A stretch of DNA of 64,000 nucleotides from Evansella sp041820985. GTDB taxonomy: Bacteria; Bacillota; Bacilli; Bacillales; Salisediminibacteriaceae. The translations under genes and the position numbers were made by a program. Every line of letters begins with the position of its first letter. Within the stretch, counting starts at the first letter, position 1. The stretch covers positions 1 through 64,000 of the forward strand of contig NZ_JBGUAU010000026.1 in NCBI RefSeq assembly GCF_041820985.1. Reading direction: 5' to 3'. The notes beneath the pieces are model-generated. The model was not told the DNA's origin, did not search any database, and saw only the letters and a program-made list of their open reading frames with translations. Below, one piece after another: positions 44,112 to 52,994 of this stretch.

Positions 44112-44870
44112 TCACCATAAGCAGTAATGATTGATAATCTTCATAAGTCGTTCAGAATTCTCCGTTGAGACACTTTCAGATAATCTTGCGCCAGCAATGA
44201 CAGGCGCCCATTGAAAAACCTCAGACTTTAAAATCCCGCTCTTTTCACAATAAAGTCGCAAGTACATATCAGCTAATTCTGATGAAACTTGAGAATACAA
44301 AAGATAAGTCCGATATACATCAGCATAGATGTCTCCTGCACTGGCATCGACCCAATCTATAACTACCACTTTGTTGTTGTCTGTCTTAATCAAATTAAAT
44401 ATATGAAAGTCTCCATGACAGAGCCTATTTTCATAAGTAAATGAATCCAATTTCTTTAACAACTCAATTTTTTGTTTTTCATCTAATTTATTCATAGTCT
44501 CAATTTGACGGTATAATTTATCATACATTGCTTCGATTGCTTCTGGCTTAGGATTAATGCTATGAATTTTCAGTTGCATATCGACTGAAATATTCAGGTA
44601 ATATTCTGCTTGTTTTTTATCTTTGAACACTAAATCTCCTAATGTTTCTCCCTTAATGAATTCCATTATAATTGCTTGTTCTCCGTTAATCTTAGTAACA
44701 CCGAAAACCTCAGGTACAGGAAGTCCACATGCATATGCATATCTTTGCTTATTTGCTTCATTTGTGGATTCCGTATCTGGCAAAAAACCGTTAAAAACTT
44801 TTACTATTTTATTGTCAGAATGATAAATTTTTGCAGTATTTCCTTTTGCTATTGGATTACCTAAATCCAT
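44112..44870 (-). CDS. Aminoglycoside phosphotransferase-like kinase (APH family)
   Basis: 252 residues with the kinase-like fold: IAKGNTAKIYHSDNKIVKVF (nucleotide loop and Lys), QAIIMEFIKGETLGDLV hinge, catalytic CHGDFHIFNLI and VVVIDWVDASAGDIYADVY. Size and motifs match the small-molecule APH group; no proof it acts on an antibiotic. GGGGGAGAACCC precedes the ATG. Confidence 0.85.
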   Translation of the reverse strand: MDLGNPIAKGNTAKIYHSDNKIVKVFNGFLPDTESTNEANKQRYAYACGLPVPEVFGVTKINGEQAIIMEFIKGETLGDLVFKDKKQAEYYLNISVDMQLKIHSINPKPEAIEAMYDKLYRQIETMNKLDEKQKIELLKKLDSFTYENRLCHGDFHIFNLIKTDNNKVVVIDWVDASAGDIYADVYRTYLLYSQVSSELADMYLRLYCEKSGILKSEVFQWAPVIAGARLSESVSTENSERLMKIINHYCLW

Positions 44871-44984
44871 TGGGTTCTCCCCCGCCTTTTTAATAATTTC
44901 TGCCTATAAGTTTAATAAGAGAATGGTTTCTCCTTATTGAATCAATGATGAGTTTAAGTATCTATTTTCACAACCAAAGTCTTT

Positions 44985-45140
44985 ACTATTGAATTATACC
45001 ATGAAATTTCCATTCACTTTCCAAGTAAGCAGAATATGAATCTAGCAAACATGAGCTAATTTAATTTGTTTTTTGATAAAAAAAAAGACAGATTCACTAT
45101 GTGAAAAGGTCTCTTTTTCGCAGTAAAAATTTCTGTTTTC
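44985..45140. repeat. ~160-bp repeat with terminator, copy 1
   Basis: Shares long blocks with 63480-63645: GAATTATAC...AAATTTCCATT, AAGCAGAATA, GTAGCAAACATGAGCTAATT-like and CACTATGTGAAAAGGTC. On the minus strand 45115-45080 forms a terminator (AGACC...CACATAGTG...GTCTTTTTTT) for the sigma gene ending at 45146. Confidence 0.7.
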
Positions 45141-45145
45141 TCCTC

Positions 45146-46009
45146 CTAGAGAATTGGTAACTTGTCAGGATTCAGGGTTATATATATTTCATTAATTTTA
45201 TCATTATTAATATAAAAACTTAGGATGCTTTGAACCTTACCATTTATTAGAAATACGATTGCTGGTTGATAATTTACTTTTTTCACTTCAAAGTATAAGT
45301 CTTCGGGCGCATTTTTAATAATACCGTATAGAAAGGCAATAACATTATTACTAGTAACGATGGGTCGGATAGCAGCATTGACCTTTCCTCCACCATCAGA
45401 ATATAAAGTTACATTATCAGTTATAAGTTCTAATAAGGCAGCAGTATTATGCATTTGAAATGCTTCAATAAAGAGATTAATAATGTCCTTATTTTTCTCA
45501 TAATTTAAACTTTCATCCTCTACTCGTGAGACCCTTTGCTTAGCCCGACTAAGAATTTTTCGGCAGTTCTCTTCTTTCTTTTCTATAATATTGGCAATCT
45601 CAGAATAGGAGTAGTCAAAAACCTCTCTTAAAAGAAGAACGGCTCGTTCATCTGGCGCTAAATGTTCCATCATTCTTAAAAAAGCAATACTCAACCCTTC
45701 TTTTTTTAACACAATATCGGAGGGATCGTAGTCATTGGTTTTCTCCATCAATAAGGGAACTGGATTCCATGGCCCCACATATTTTTCCCGTCTGCGCCGT
45801 ATTGATTTTAATTCATCAAGACAACGATTAGTCACCATTTTACAGAGGTAGGCTTTCATATTATCTATTTTCTTCTCATCAATTTGGTACGCTTTTAAAA
45901 AGGTTTCATGTACAACATCTTCCGCTTCCACAATAGAGCCAAGCATACGATAGCTTATGGAAAACATCAATGGCTTAAATTGTTCGTAATCCTCATTACT
46001 AATTTGCAC
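45146..46009 (-). CDS. ECF41-type RNA polymerase sigma factor (SigJ-like)
   Basis: 287 residues: sigma2 (MLGSIVEAEDVVHETFLKAY), sigma4 (LAPDERAVLLLREVFDYSYS) and a C-terminal SnoaL/NTF2-like domain. Hallmarks of ECF41 are visible: YVGPWNPVPL in the linker, YSDGGGKVNAA in the fused domain and the terminal NPDKL. In this group the fused domain replaces a separate anti-sigma factor and controls activity. GTG start 4 bp behind the oxidoreductase stop, so co-transcribed. Confidence 0.92.
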   Translation of the reverse strand: MQISNEDYEQFKPLMFSISYRMLGSIVEAEDVVHETFLKAYQIDEKKIDNMKAYLCKMVTNRCLDELKSIRRRREKYVGPWNPVPLLMEKTNDYDPSDIVLKKEGLSIAFLRMMEHLAPDERAVLLLREVFDYSYSEIANIIEKKEENCRKILSRAKQRVSRVEDESLNYEKNKDIINLFIEAFQMHNTAALLELITDNVTLYSDGGGKVNAAIRPIVTSNNVIAFLYGIIKNAPEDLYFEVKKVNYQPAIVFLINGKVQSILSFYINNDKINEIYITLNPDKLPIL

Positions 46010-46013
46010 GCTA

Positions 46014-47294
46014 TCAACTCTTTTCCTTTTTTATAATTTCCTCAGCCGCTTGTTTCCCGCTAGTGACTGCTCCTTCCGACAATATTAAATTTGGTGAAGT
46101 CCAATCTCCCGCTATATATAATCCAGGGATTTTATTTTTAGAACACTGTAACATTTCCTCATCACCTGGTTGAGGTAATCGCTGGTTAACTGTAATGTCA
46201 GGAATAAAGCGACTCGTAATAACATAGCTTTTCCATCCTGGTTGTATCTTTTCTAAAAATTGCTCAAGCTCCATTTTCACCTTTTTCCGATCTATGTTTT
46301 CATTTGGTTTGTGGTATTTAAATACATGCATAACTATACTTTTGGCATCATCAGAGAGTCGCGCATAATTTGAATGTACAGAAAAATAAATTGGCTCCAC
46401 AATTCCCATGGCGAATAATTTCTTTGGATTCGGAAGCTGCGTTAAAGCAATATCAAGTGTAGCCCCATTTACAGATTGTATTTCAGTAAACGATTCAATT
46501 TGGGAGAAGGGAGACTTTTCACCTAACATCTGATTGAGTTCATTTGGCCCTACTGTACTTAACACATTTTTCCCAAAAATAACCTCTTCATCAGTTAGTA
46601 CCAATTTAAAATGATCCTTTTCAATAGGAAAAATCTGTTTGATACTCTTACTTGTTTGAACCTGTACACCACATGTAACCGCATTATTGTGAAGTTGGTC
46701 TATCATTGTTTGCCAGCCTTTATCTAGATATAGTACACCGCTCAGGGAAGCCTTCAAATGAAATAACATAACCTTCGCGCTTACTTTTTCAGGAGAATGA
46801 CAATACGTCGCAAGTCTGCCTAGTAAAAAGAGTATTGATTGCACATTTGCTGAACGAGTTGTTTGCTGAACCCATTGCTCGAATGTTTGATTTACTAACT
46901 TTTCATTATCAATTGATATCACATTCATTAAAACTTTAGCCCATTCAATACGTTCTTTCCAACTTAAAAATTTTGTATTGAGCAAACCTAAAGGAGAAAA
47001 AGGTGCAATATATTCATAATTATCTTTAACTAAAATGCCACCTATCTTTGGTGACTTTCCAGAAATCTGTATATTTAATTCCTCGAGAATCGCCTTCGCT
47101 TTACTTTTTTTATATAGAGCATGTGGTCCTAAATTAAAATACTGCTGACGTATATGATCAGTTCTTGCTCTTCCACCTACATTTTTATTCTTTTCAAGTA
47201 CTAATATAGATAAATTGTAACTCGCTAAATAATTGGCTGCCACGAACCCAGCTAGGCCACCACCGATAATAACAACATCCCATTTTTGACCCAT
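46014..47294 (-). CDS. FAD-dependent oxidoreductase, phytoene-dehydrogenase/amine-oxidase-like
   Basis: About 426 residues. N-terminal dinucleotide motif VVIIGGGLAGFVAANYL, LVLEKNKNVGGRARTD and the C-terminal FAD motif GLYIAGDWTSPNLILSEGAV. Family of phytoene desaturase and protoporphyrinogen-oxidase-like enzymes; substrate unknown. ATG 47294 follows GAGGAGG by 9 bp; the longer frame from 47327 is impossible because it would start at the promoter -10. Partner and probable target of the ECF41 sigma factor. Confidence 0.85.
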   Translation of the reverse strand: MGQKWDVVIIGGGLAGFVAANYLASYNLSILVLEKNKNVGGRARTDHIRQQYFNLGPHALYKKSKAKAILEELNIQISGKSPKIGGILVKDNYEYIAPFSPLGLLNTKFLSWKERIEWAKVLMNVISIDNEKLVNQTFEQWVQQTTRSANVQSILFLLGRLATYCHSPEKVSAKVMLFHLKASLSGVLYLDKGWQTMIDQLHNNAVTCGVQVQTSKSIKQIFPIEKDHFKLVLTDEEVIFGKNVLSTVGPNELNQMLGEKSPFSQIESFTEIQSVNGATLDIALTQLPNPKKLFAMGIVEPIYFSVHSNYARLSDDAKSIVMHVFKYHKPNENIDRKKVKMELEQFLEKIQPGWKSYVITSRFIPDITVNQRLPQPGDEEMLQCSKNKIPGLYIAGDWTSPNLILSEGAVTSGKQAAEEIIKKEKS

Positions 47295-47327
47295 AAGATA
47301 ACCTCCTCTTATTATTTCATAAATCAA

Positions 47328-47354
47328 GACGAGGAAGGGTGAATATTTGTGACA
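47328..47354 (-). promoter_or_regulatory. Consensus ECF41 promoter
   Basis: Minus strand TGTCACA (47354-47348), 16-bp spacer, CGTC (47331-47328). This equals the published ECF41 consensus TGTCACA-N16-CGTC. It lies 34 bp upstream of the oxidoreductase start, making the operon a self-contained autoregulated unit. Confidence 0.88.
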
Positions 47355-47399
47355 AATATCTGGTCATAAGTTTTTGTTATCAGAAAAGAAACATTCCTT

Positions 47400-47640
47400 T
47401 TTTACATACCTGCTCTATAGGGAAGCTAAAAGGTAATACGGTCGTGAACTTATGGCGTATCATCAACTCAAAGTGGAGGATGGTGAAGAGTGGAAAGAGC
47501 TATACGGACAACTCCCCATAACGGTGAACCTCCAAGCGAATAATCCACCACGGATTTATTACTAAGAGGTTCCTGCCCCACACGCTGATAGTCCGAGACG
47601 GGCGGGATTCAACATGCAGCCTATTACGCACTGCAAAATT
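47400..47640 (+). other. Possible group II intron RNA fragment
   Basis: The stretch with GTCGTGAACTTATGGCG, AAGTGGAGGATGGTGAAGAG, ATAACGGTGAACCTCCAAG and CCGAGACGGGCGGGATTCAA is GC-richer than its flanks, has no long frame and recalls domain I of bacterial group II introns. It could be a truncated 5' intron end. I cannot fold it reliably by eye. Confidence 0.35.
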
Positions 47641-47662
47641 ACAGCCCGTTATCTTATTAGCT

Positions 47663-48187
47663 CTACTTCTTTCGTTGAAGTATTTCTCTAATATTATTTG
47701 TGTGCTGTATAACTTCTATCTTGTCTTTATATATGTCATATTTGTTGAAAAAATGGACTTTTCCCACATCCTCAAAGTAACGATTCCATTGAAACATTTT
47801 TAAAAATATCTTAAATGTTGGTTTGTAATTCGATTTCTCTAATCGAAGCTTCTGTTTGATAAACCGCTGTATGATTCGGTACGTTCTTGTTGAGTATTTC
47901 GTATCTAAAAAGATAATCAAATCTGCACGTTGAAAACTATTGCTTACCCACTCCTCACTATGCACTCCTTCCATTATCCAACTTTCCGATTGGATAATAC
48001 TGTTTAGATACTCTTCTCTTTCTTGTTCCGTTCTTCTTATTTCCCCAGACGTATCCCTTATCCAGATAACATTATCTAATTCATAATGAGGTATCGTTAG
48101 CTTTGAAGATAATTCTTTTGCTAAGGTTGTTTTCCCACTTCCAACAGAGCCAATAATATGTACTTTTTTCGGTGTTTTCGTCTTCAA
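47663..48187 (-). CDS. P-loop kinase-like protein (topology-modulation/FlaR-like)
   Basis: 174 residues. Walker A GSVGSGKTTLAKEL, then HYELDNVIWIRD, an ESWIMEGVHSEEW strand and ADLIIFLDTKYSTRTYRIIQ. This is the adenylate-kinase-like AAA_18 group often labelled topology modulation protein. TTG start behind AGGTGG. Substrate unknown. Confidence 0.8.
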   Translation of the reverse strand: MKTKTPKKVHIIGSVGSGKTTLAKELSSKLTIPHYELDNVIWIRDTSGEIRRTEQEREEYLNSIIQSESWIMEGVHSEEWVSNSFQRADLIIFLDTKYSTRTYRIIQRFIKQKLRLEKSNYKPTFKIFLKMFQWNRYFEDVGKVHFFNKYDIYKDKIEVIQHTNNIREILQRKK

Positions 48188-48331
48188 GTAACCACCTAAT
48201 TCTAATAATTTGTGTTTAAAACTTGTTCTATTTTAAAAAATAAGAATGAAATACGACAAAAAGTATGGATTCATTTTTTTTTGCTAAAACTATAAACCCA
48301 ATCAATGAAATAACCAAAAGGAATGATTCCA

Positions 48332-48766
48332 ATGAATAATCAGGATGTTGTAAAAACGTTAAATAAGTTACTTCAAGGCCAATACATGGGGGTACATTCT
48401 TTTGAAGAATTCATTAAAACTCTTGAAGAGTCTTCCCCGCTTCGAAATAGATTCATTACCATCCAAAAAGACTTAAAACACCATGCAGACTTGCTTTCCG
48501 AACGAATACAAGAGCTTCAAGGAACTCCAGCTACTAGTGAAGGGGTTATCGGCAAGATCGAACTTTCCATTAGCCAACTATTTGACCATTCAAGTAGTGA
48601 TCAAGAAATTCTAAAACATGCAATTAAAGGAGAAAATCTCTATGGAATTAAAATGACGGAGGAATTGGTTCGAGATAAGCTCGATGAACAAAGTTTGAAC
48701 CTCGTATCTTCTATCTTAGACAAGCAAAGAGAGCATGTCGATTATTTAAAATCTGAGTTGCACTGA
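48332..48766 (+). CDS. DUF2383 ferritin-like protein
   Basis: About 144 residues in a four-helix arrangement: DVVKTLNKLLQGQYMGVHSF, HHADLLSERIQELQGTPATS, AIKGENLYGIKMTEELVRDK and LDKQREHVDYLKSEL. Glu/His spacing fits the DUF2383 ferritin-like group. Start ATG 48332 lies about 9 bp behind AAAGGA. Confidence 0.8.
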   Translation: MNNQDVVKTLNKLLQGQYMGVHSFEEFIKTLEESSPLRNRFITIQKDLKHHADLLSERIQELQGTPATSEGVIGKIELSISQLFDHSSSDQEILKHAIKGENLYGIKMTEELVRDKLDEQSLNLVSSILDKQREHVDYLKSELH

Positions 48767-49054
48767 TAACTCATTAAAGGAACTATTATATTATTGCAAC
48801 AAAAAAGAAAGCGATCATCTTTGTCATGCTATTTATCTCTTCCCCTTAGTATCATATTAGGATCGGTCTCCCGTTATCTTACGTATTTTTCCTTATGAGG
48901 AGTAACTAGTCTATAAAACTATTTTTCTCTACGCGCCATCTTATACGACCAAGTTACGTACAACAAGCGGTTATACCGATTCCATTACTTCTACAAAATG
49001 GGTGATAAAGTCTTTATCCTCGAGGTAGCTCCTTATGTTGACGCTCCCTCTACT
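48767..49054. other. 288-bp gap with a gene-end remnant
   Basis: Minus strand 49035-48970 reads VNIRSYLEDKDFITHFVEVM then ESV and a stop, with no start. A related end (YFVEVMASVQPVE) occurs near 52085-52040. Both seem to be traces of the same gene family. Confidence 0.4.
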
Positions 49055-49255
49055 TTAATTATTTGATAAAAAGTAATTCTTTGTTATTTTTGCCAAAACA
49101 GCCGATAACGGAATAAAAATAACTGGAAAAATAACTAAATACATTACATCGAGATAAAATAAAATTAATAAAGGATCTATAAAGTAAAAGTAAAAATGAT
49201 GACTCACATACAAAATTAAAAGAAAAAACACCCAAAACAACAGAGTCTCCTTCAT
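49055..49255 (-). CDS. Small membrane protein (66 aa)
   Basis: Two strongly hydrophobic segments (LLFWVFFLLILYVSHHFYFY and VMYLVIFPVIFIPLSAVLA) and a short polar end. AAGGAGG lies 8 bp before the ATG, which supports a real gene. Family unknown. Confidence 0.65.
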   Translation of the reverse strand: MKETLLFWVFFLLILYVSHHFYFYFIDPLLILFYLDVMYLVIFPVIFIPLSAVLAKITKNYFLSNN

Positions 49256-49471
49256 ATGATAACCTCCTTCTTAATGAAATCTTATTAAACAATCATCCTC
49301 GTTGACCCTACACCATTACTTGAATAAGTTTCACCATATTTAAGTTTACATTAAAGAAAAGCAGGCGTTCTGTACTATAAACCACTCCTTATTCATGATT
49401 CGACCCCACCAATCCATAAAAGAGTGGACCCACTCGGACCAATGAGGGTATCAGCAACATGGGGGTTGATT

Positions 49472-49664
49472 AAATAAGGGGAGAAACTTCCCTTATTTAG
49501 AAATTGGAACCAAAAATAGTTAAAATAGACGGAAAAATTACTGCTATTTACTTAATAACCATGATAATTTGATTATTTTGCTAGATTAAAAGGAAAATCT
49601 ACCCTTATTTCGCCCTAAACAAGCTATATTCTGCAGCTTAAAGGGAATATCTCCCCTTATTTTA
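49472..49664. repeat. Three related CCCTTATTT hairpin units
   Basis: Unit 1 (49472-49498) is a perfect AAATAAGGG / CCCTTATTT stem. Units 2 (49588-49612) and 3 (49640-49664) follow AAAGG-N-AAWCT-CCCTTATTT. The rest of 49256-49923 has no supported gene; a plus-strand frame at 49702-49893 (start MPQNQFSQSYPFIEQKQE) lacks a good ribosome site. Confidence 0.5.
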
Positions 49665-49923
49665 AGGATCTTTGGTCACTCATTTAAGGAAAAAACTTCG
49701 TATGCCGCAAAATCAATTTTCACAATCCTACCCGTTTATTGAACAAAAACAGGAACAGTTACATGGACTATCGTTCTCCATTTATTCAAGTGCAAATCAT
49801 CAAATACTCTTCCATCCTCGTTCAAAATATCCTTTAGAATGGGTATCATTACTAAAACTGAACGACCACAATCTCTTTATAGCATCATTATAAGTTTCAT
49901 TATATTGTTCAAAACCGATGTCA

Positions 49924-50427
49924 CTATTCTCCATGCAAATTTCTCAAGAAATCTTCATCAAACGGAAAATCTTTCGCTTTCACTTTTCTTTTTAATTCCT
50001 CTAGTGCCTTGATTGCTGACTCTTTTAGTTCCACAGGGTAGCCATATTTAGAACTATTCGTTACAAATTCATCTTCATCGATTACTTGCCAACCTACTTT
50101 ATTTCTATTAACGAAATCTAAATCCAAATCAACAAAACGAAGGCTGTAACCTTCCAACTTAGAAGGCTTCGCAATATTGCAATAATACGAAGTAACCTTA
50201 CCATACTCTATCTCCATTGCAGCTGTAAACCACTCTTTTAACGAAAAATATTCGATAGATGAATTGTTTACTGTAAACGTTTCTTCCTTTGTATAATGCT
50301 TTAATTGTCTCCCAGGTTTGCAATGTACCAACACATAATCTTCCGTTTTTTGAAGTAATTCTCCTTGCCATTCATAGTGGGGGATATTTGGATATTTTAA
50401 TGCCATAATATTTATCATTTCTCTCAT
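49924..50427 (-). CDS. DUF402-family protein
   Basis: 167 residues. YVLVHCKPGRQLKHYTKEET, WFTAAMEIEYGKVTSYYCNI, YSLRFVDLDLDFVNRNKVGW and DEDEFVTNSSKYGYP follow the DUF402 barrel with its Asp-rich DLDLD segment; some members are nucleoside phosphatases or RNA-associated. GGGAGG lies close to the first ATG; the next ATG is three codons on. Confidence 0.82.
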   Translation of the reverse strand: MREMINIMALKYPNIPHYEWQGELLQKTEDYVLVHCKPGRQLKHYTKEETFTVNNSSIEYFSLKEWFTAAMEIEYGKVTSYYCNIAKPSKLEGYSLRFVDLDLDFVNRNKVGWQVIDEDEFVTNSSKYGYPVELKESAIKALEELKRKVKAKDFPFDEDFLRNLHGE

Positions 50428-50467
50428 TTTCCTCCCAATAATTCCGATTACACCGCAAAAAGTAGTA

Positions 50468-50674
50468 TCAACATGTAAGTAATTTTAAGGAAAGAAAAAT
50501 CCTAAAAAACAATAATACATAAAATGCTAATGGAAACACAGTTATCGTTATCCCTAACATCCTTCTATGCTCTTTCGATTGAATTACAACACCAACTAAC
50601 CATATCAACAATGGTAGCATAAAATACCATCGACACGTTCTAAAAACCTCAAACACATTTATTCCATCAACCAC
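50468..50674 (-). CDS. Small membrane protein (68 aa)
   Basis: Two hydrophobic segments, WYFMLPLLIWLVGVVIQS and LGITITVFPLAFYVLLFF, joined by KEHRRM. GTG start with only a weak GTGGGAG site. Plausible small gene, family unknown. Confidence 0.5.
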   Translation of the reverse strand: MVDGINVFEVFRTCRWYFMLPLLIWLVGVVIQSKEHRRMLGITITVFPLAFYVLLFFRIFLSLKLLTC

Positions 50675-50726
50675 TTTATCATTGAATACACGCTCCCACG
50701 TCCTTACCTATTCGTAGTTACTCCCC

Positions 50727-51038
50727 TTAGTATCCGATTGATTCTATCCTCTGTTTGAATTCATATATTTCATAGCTAGTTCGAGAACCATCCTTCTTAA
50801 TTTCCATTAAAAAAATCATATTCGATATTTCTCCACGATACATATTACTTCCTAAATATCTTATATTTGTTATTTCTGAGGAATCAGCAAAAACCGTTTC
50901 TTTTATATTAGGGTCAGCAAAAATTCTTGAAACTGTCTCTTCCGCTTTTATGTGATGATACAAGTTATAAGGATTAAACAATAATAACGCTGCAATGAAC
51001 AACACAACGCATAAGACAAAAATAATTGTCCTTTTCAT
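50727..51038 (-). CDS. Small exported or anchored protein (103 aa)
   Basis: N-terminal helix TIIFVLCVVLFIAALLLF with basic MKR start, no lipobox. The remainder (EETVSRIFADPNIKETVFAD, RGEISNMIFLMEIKKDGSRT) is soluble. TAGGAGG precedes the ATG. Unknown function. Confidence 0.6.
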   Translation of the reverse strand: MKRTIIFVLCVVLFIAALLLFNPYNLYHHIKAEETVSRIFADPNIKETVFADSSEITNIRYLGSNMYRGEISNMIFLMEIKKDGSRTSYEIYEFKQRIESIGY

Positions 51039-51127
51039 AGAGTAGAGAACCTCCTATTCAATAATTATTTTACAAGTAACCTAACCCCCCTTAATTTTAA
51101 CATTGTTTTCCATTTTTTGTTGCGCAA

Positions 51128-51158
51128 AAAACGAGATACCTCGATGACATCTCGTTTT
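51128..51158. terminator. Bidirectional terminator-like hairpin between divergent genes
   Basis: AAAACGAGAT (51128-51137) and ATCTCGTTTT (51149-51158), 11-bp loop, T-run on both strands. It lies between two genes that point away from each other, so it does not follow any annotated gene. Rest of 51039-51365: no gene seen. Confidence 0.85.
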
Positions 51159-51365
51159 TTTACAACCCACTAGTTTGTCAAAAAAATTACCAAAGTCTTA
51201 GCTCAAGTCTTGAATATGCATTGTTCACTGTTCTAAATTCATGTGGAAATATAAACCTCATAACCGAAGGGGCCATCCCGTAGATTAATGAAATCACTAT
51301 TTGTGAAAATAACCAGTTTGTAACCTCTTCTTTTAAACCATACTATTCCTAAAAGGAGTTTTTAT

Positions 51366-51803
51366 ATGATGGAGCATATTAAAGTACTTTTGTTAAAGTT
51401 CGTTGCTAGCTTTTTTATATTCTGGATTAGCTTTGATTTGTTTTTTGACGCTACGTTCGTAGACATTGTTTCCTTTAGCTTGTTAGTTACAATTATTACG
51501 TATGTAATCGGAGATCGCATGCTTCTTCCTCGAATTGGAAAAAGGGAATCCGTTGTTGTGGATTTTTTCCTTACCTATATCGTTGTTTGGGTATTCGGAG
51601 GAATTGTCTTAGATAGCTATTTACTTATTGCTTGGGGAAGCATTATTTCTGCTACGCTTCTTGCTGGATCTGAAGTGTTTGTCCATTCCTATATTTTAAA
51701 GAATGTAAAACCTATTCGCCTGGAAAAACAACGTCACTTTTCTCAACGTTTTGCATTCGAGTTCGCCGAAGAACAAGATCCGAATCCAGATAAGAACAAG
51801 TAA
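51366..51803 (+). CDS. yndM: YndM/DUF2512-family membrane protein
   Basis: 145 residues, four hydrophobic segments (FVASFFIFWISFDLFFDATF, DIVSFSLLVTIITYVIGDRM, FFLTYIVVWVFGGIVLDSYL, IAWGSIISATLLAGSEVFVH) and a charged tail. GDRMLLPRIG is typical of the family. AAGGAG precedes the tandem ATGs. Function unknown; a dispersed repeat follows. Confidence 0.85.
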   Translation: MMEHIKVLLLKFVASFFIFWISFDLFFDATFVDIVSFSLLVTIITYVIGDRMLLPRIGKRESVVVDFFLTYIVVWVFGGIVLDSYLLIAWGSIISATLLAGSEVFVHSYILKNVKPIRLEKQRHFSQRFAFEFAEEQDPNPDKNK

Positions 51804-51808
51804 AACAT

Positions 51809-51840
51809 GGAAGCAGTGGGGACGGTTCTTGCTGCTTCCT
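51809..51840 (+). repeat. Dispersed hairpin repeat, copy 9
   Basis: GGAAGCAGTGGGGACGGTTC then TTGCTGCTTCC and TTTT. It stands 5 bp behind the yndM stop in sense orientation and with its T-run looks like a terminator. Confidence 0.88.
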
Positions 51841-52198
51841 TTTCTATCCCTCCCTCTGTAACTGCCAAACCAATCATTGACAAGATGCCTAGTATAAAGG
51901 ATTTTAACCTCGCTAAAGTTGGAATTTTGTTTTAAGCTAAAATTATCATCCACAGTGAAAAGAATTGCTGGTTTGTATAAAGCCCAGTTTCCGACTCTAA
52001 CCATGCTTTTGATTCCATAGTTCCCCCTAAATAGCCATTATTCAACTGGTTGCACCGACGCCATTACTTCTACAAAATATGTCCTTGATGAATTCTATCT
52101 CTTCACTTAAATTATTTATATTCAAGCTGGTGAAGTATGGGTTAGGACCTCTACCCGTAAATAGTTTCAAAAGTTCACTTGATGTGATATTAGAAAAA
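51841..52198. other. 358-bp gap with gene remnants
   Basis: Minus strand 52004-51860 encodes MVRVGNWALYKPAILFTVDD and FSEVKILYTRHLVNDWF, without a ribosome site, and runs into the repeat. The end fragment YFVEVMASVQPVE lies near 52085-52040. Both are read as debris. Confidence 0.4.
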
Positions 52199-52813
52199 CT
52201 ATTGAAGAGTAATTTGGTTAATTTTCATAATATAATTTTGGTCACTAGTATTGTTTTTGAAGTAATCCTCTTGAAGTATTCCGAAAACCGCACAGTCTTT
52301 GTATTGATTCTTGGCATTACGAATCTTATGTCTGATAATACCTTCTTGAACCATCCCTGCTTTCCCCATCACTTTTCCTGAAGCAGGATTATCAATGTTA
52401 TGTGCTGCAGCGATTTTATGTATGTTCATGTGTCGGAAACCGAATTCCATAACCGCCCTTAGCGCTTCTGTTCCACACCCTTGGTTCCACCATTTATATC
52501 CAATCGTATAACTTACCTCACAGTTTCCCGTACTTTTATCGAAGTCATACAAATCGATTTCTCCAATCAATTCACTATCCACTTTTCGCTCAATAGCCCA
52601 CCAACAAAAATCTTTTCTGACATAATTCCTTACAATTTTTTCTATCCTCTCCATTGTTTCTGGAACAGTCTTGTGTGCCGCACTGACTCGATTGTCCGAA
52701 ACACGTTCGTCCGAAAGCCAGTGGTTGAAAGCCTTTTGAGTATCAGCCGATTCCATCTTTCTAAGAAGTAACCGCTCAGTTTCAATTATGGGTGTTCCTA
52801 AATAATGTATCAT
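52199..52813 (-). CDS. GNAT acetyltransferase, RimJ/RimL type
   Basis: About 204 residues from MIHYLGTPIIETERLLLRKM. VSYTIGYKWWNQGCGTEALR and NIDNPASGKVMGKAGMVQEG are the CoA and dimer motifs of this subgroup. ATG 52813 follows AGGAAGGG; the frame open to 52945 adds an unlikely leader. Confidence 0.88.
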   Translation of the reverse strand: MIHYLGTPIIETERLLLRKMESADTQKAFNHWLSDERVSDNRVSAAHKTVPETMERIEKIVRNYVRKDFCWWAIERKVDSELIGEIDLYDFDKSTGNCEVSYTIGYKWWNQGCGTEALRAVMEFGFRHMNIHKIAAAHNIDNPASGKVMGKAGMVQEGIIRHKIRNAKNQYKDCAVFGILQEDYFKNNTSDQNYIMKINQITLQ

Positions 52814-52994
52814 TACTTCACCCTTCCTAACTAAGACACATATCATTATTATAACCATCATGATCCATTCTTGTTTCTTTAAAGCAATAGTAATAATACT
52901 ATTCCGCCTACTAAAAATAGAGTAGAAAAGAGGAGGAGCATTCATCCACTCCTGATCCTCTCTGACAAAAACGGAATTGAATTGTTATTATAAC

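Noticed and set aside
47295..47327. Longer N-terminus of the FAD oxidoreductase from 47327
   Set aside because: The frame would begin directly at the -10 of the ECF41 promoter and contain the ribosome site of the shorter form.
49702..49893. Plus-strand frame of about 63 codons
   Set aside because: No ribosome site, no family, and it follows a repeat cluster; kept as unproven.
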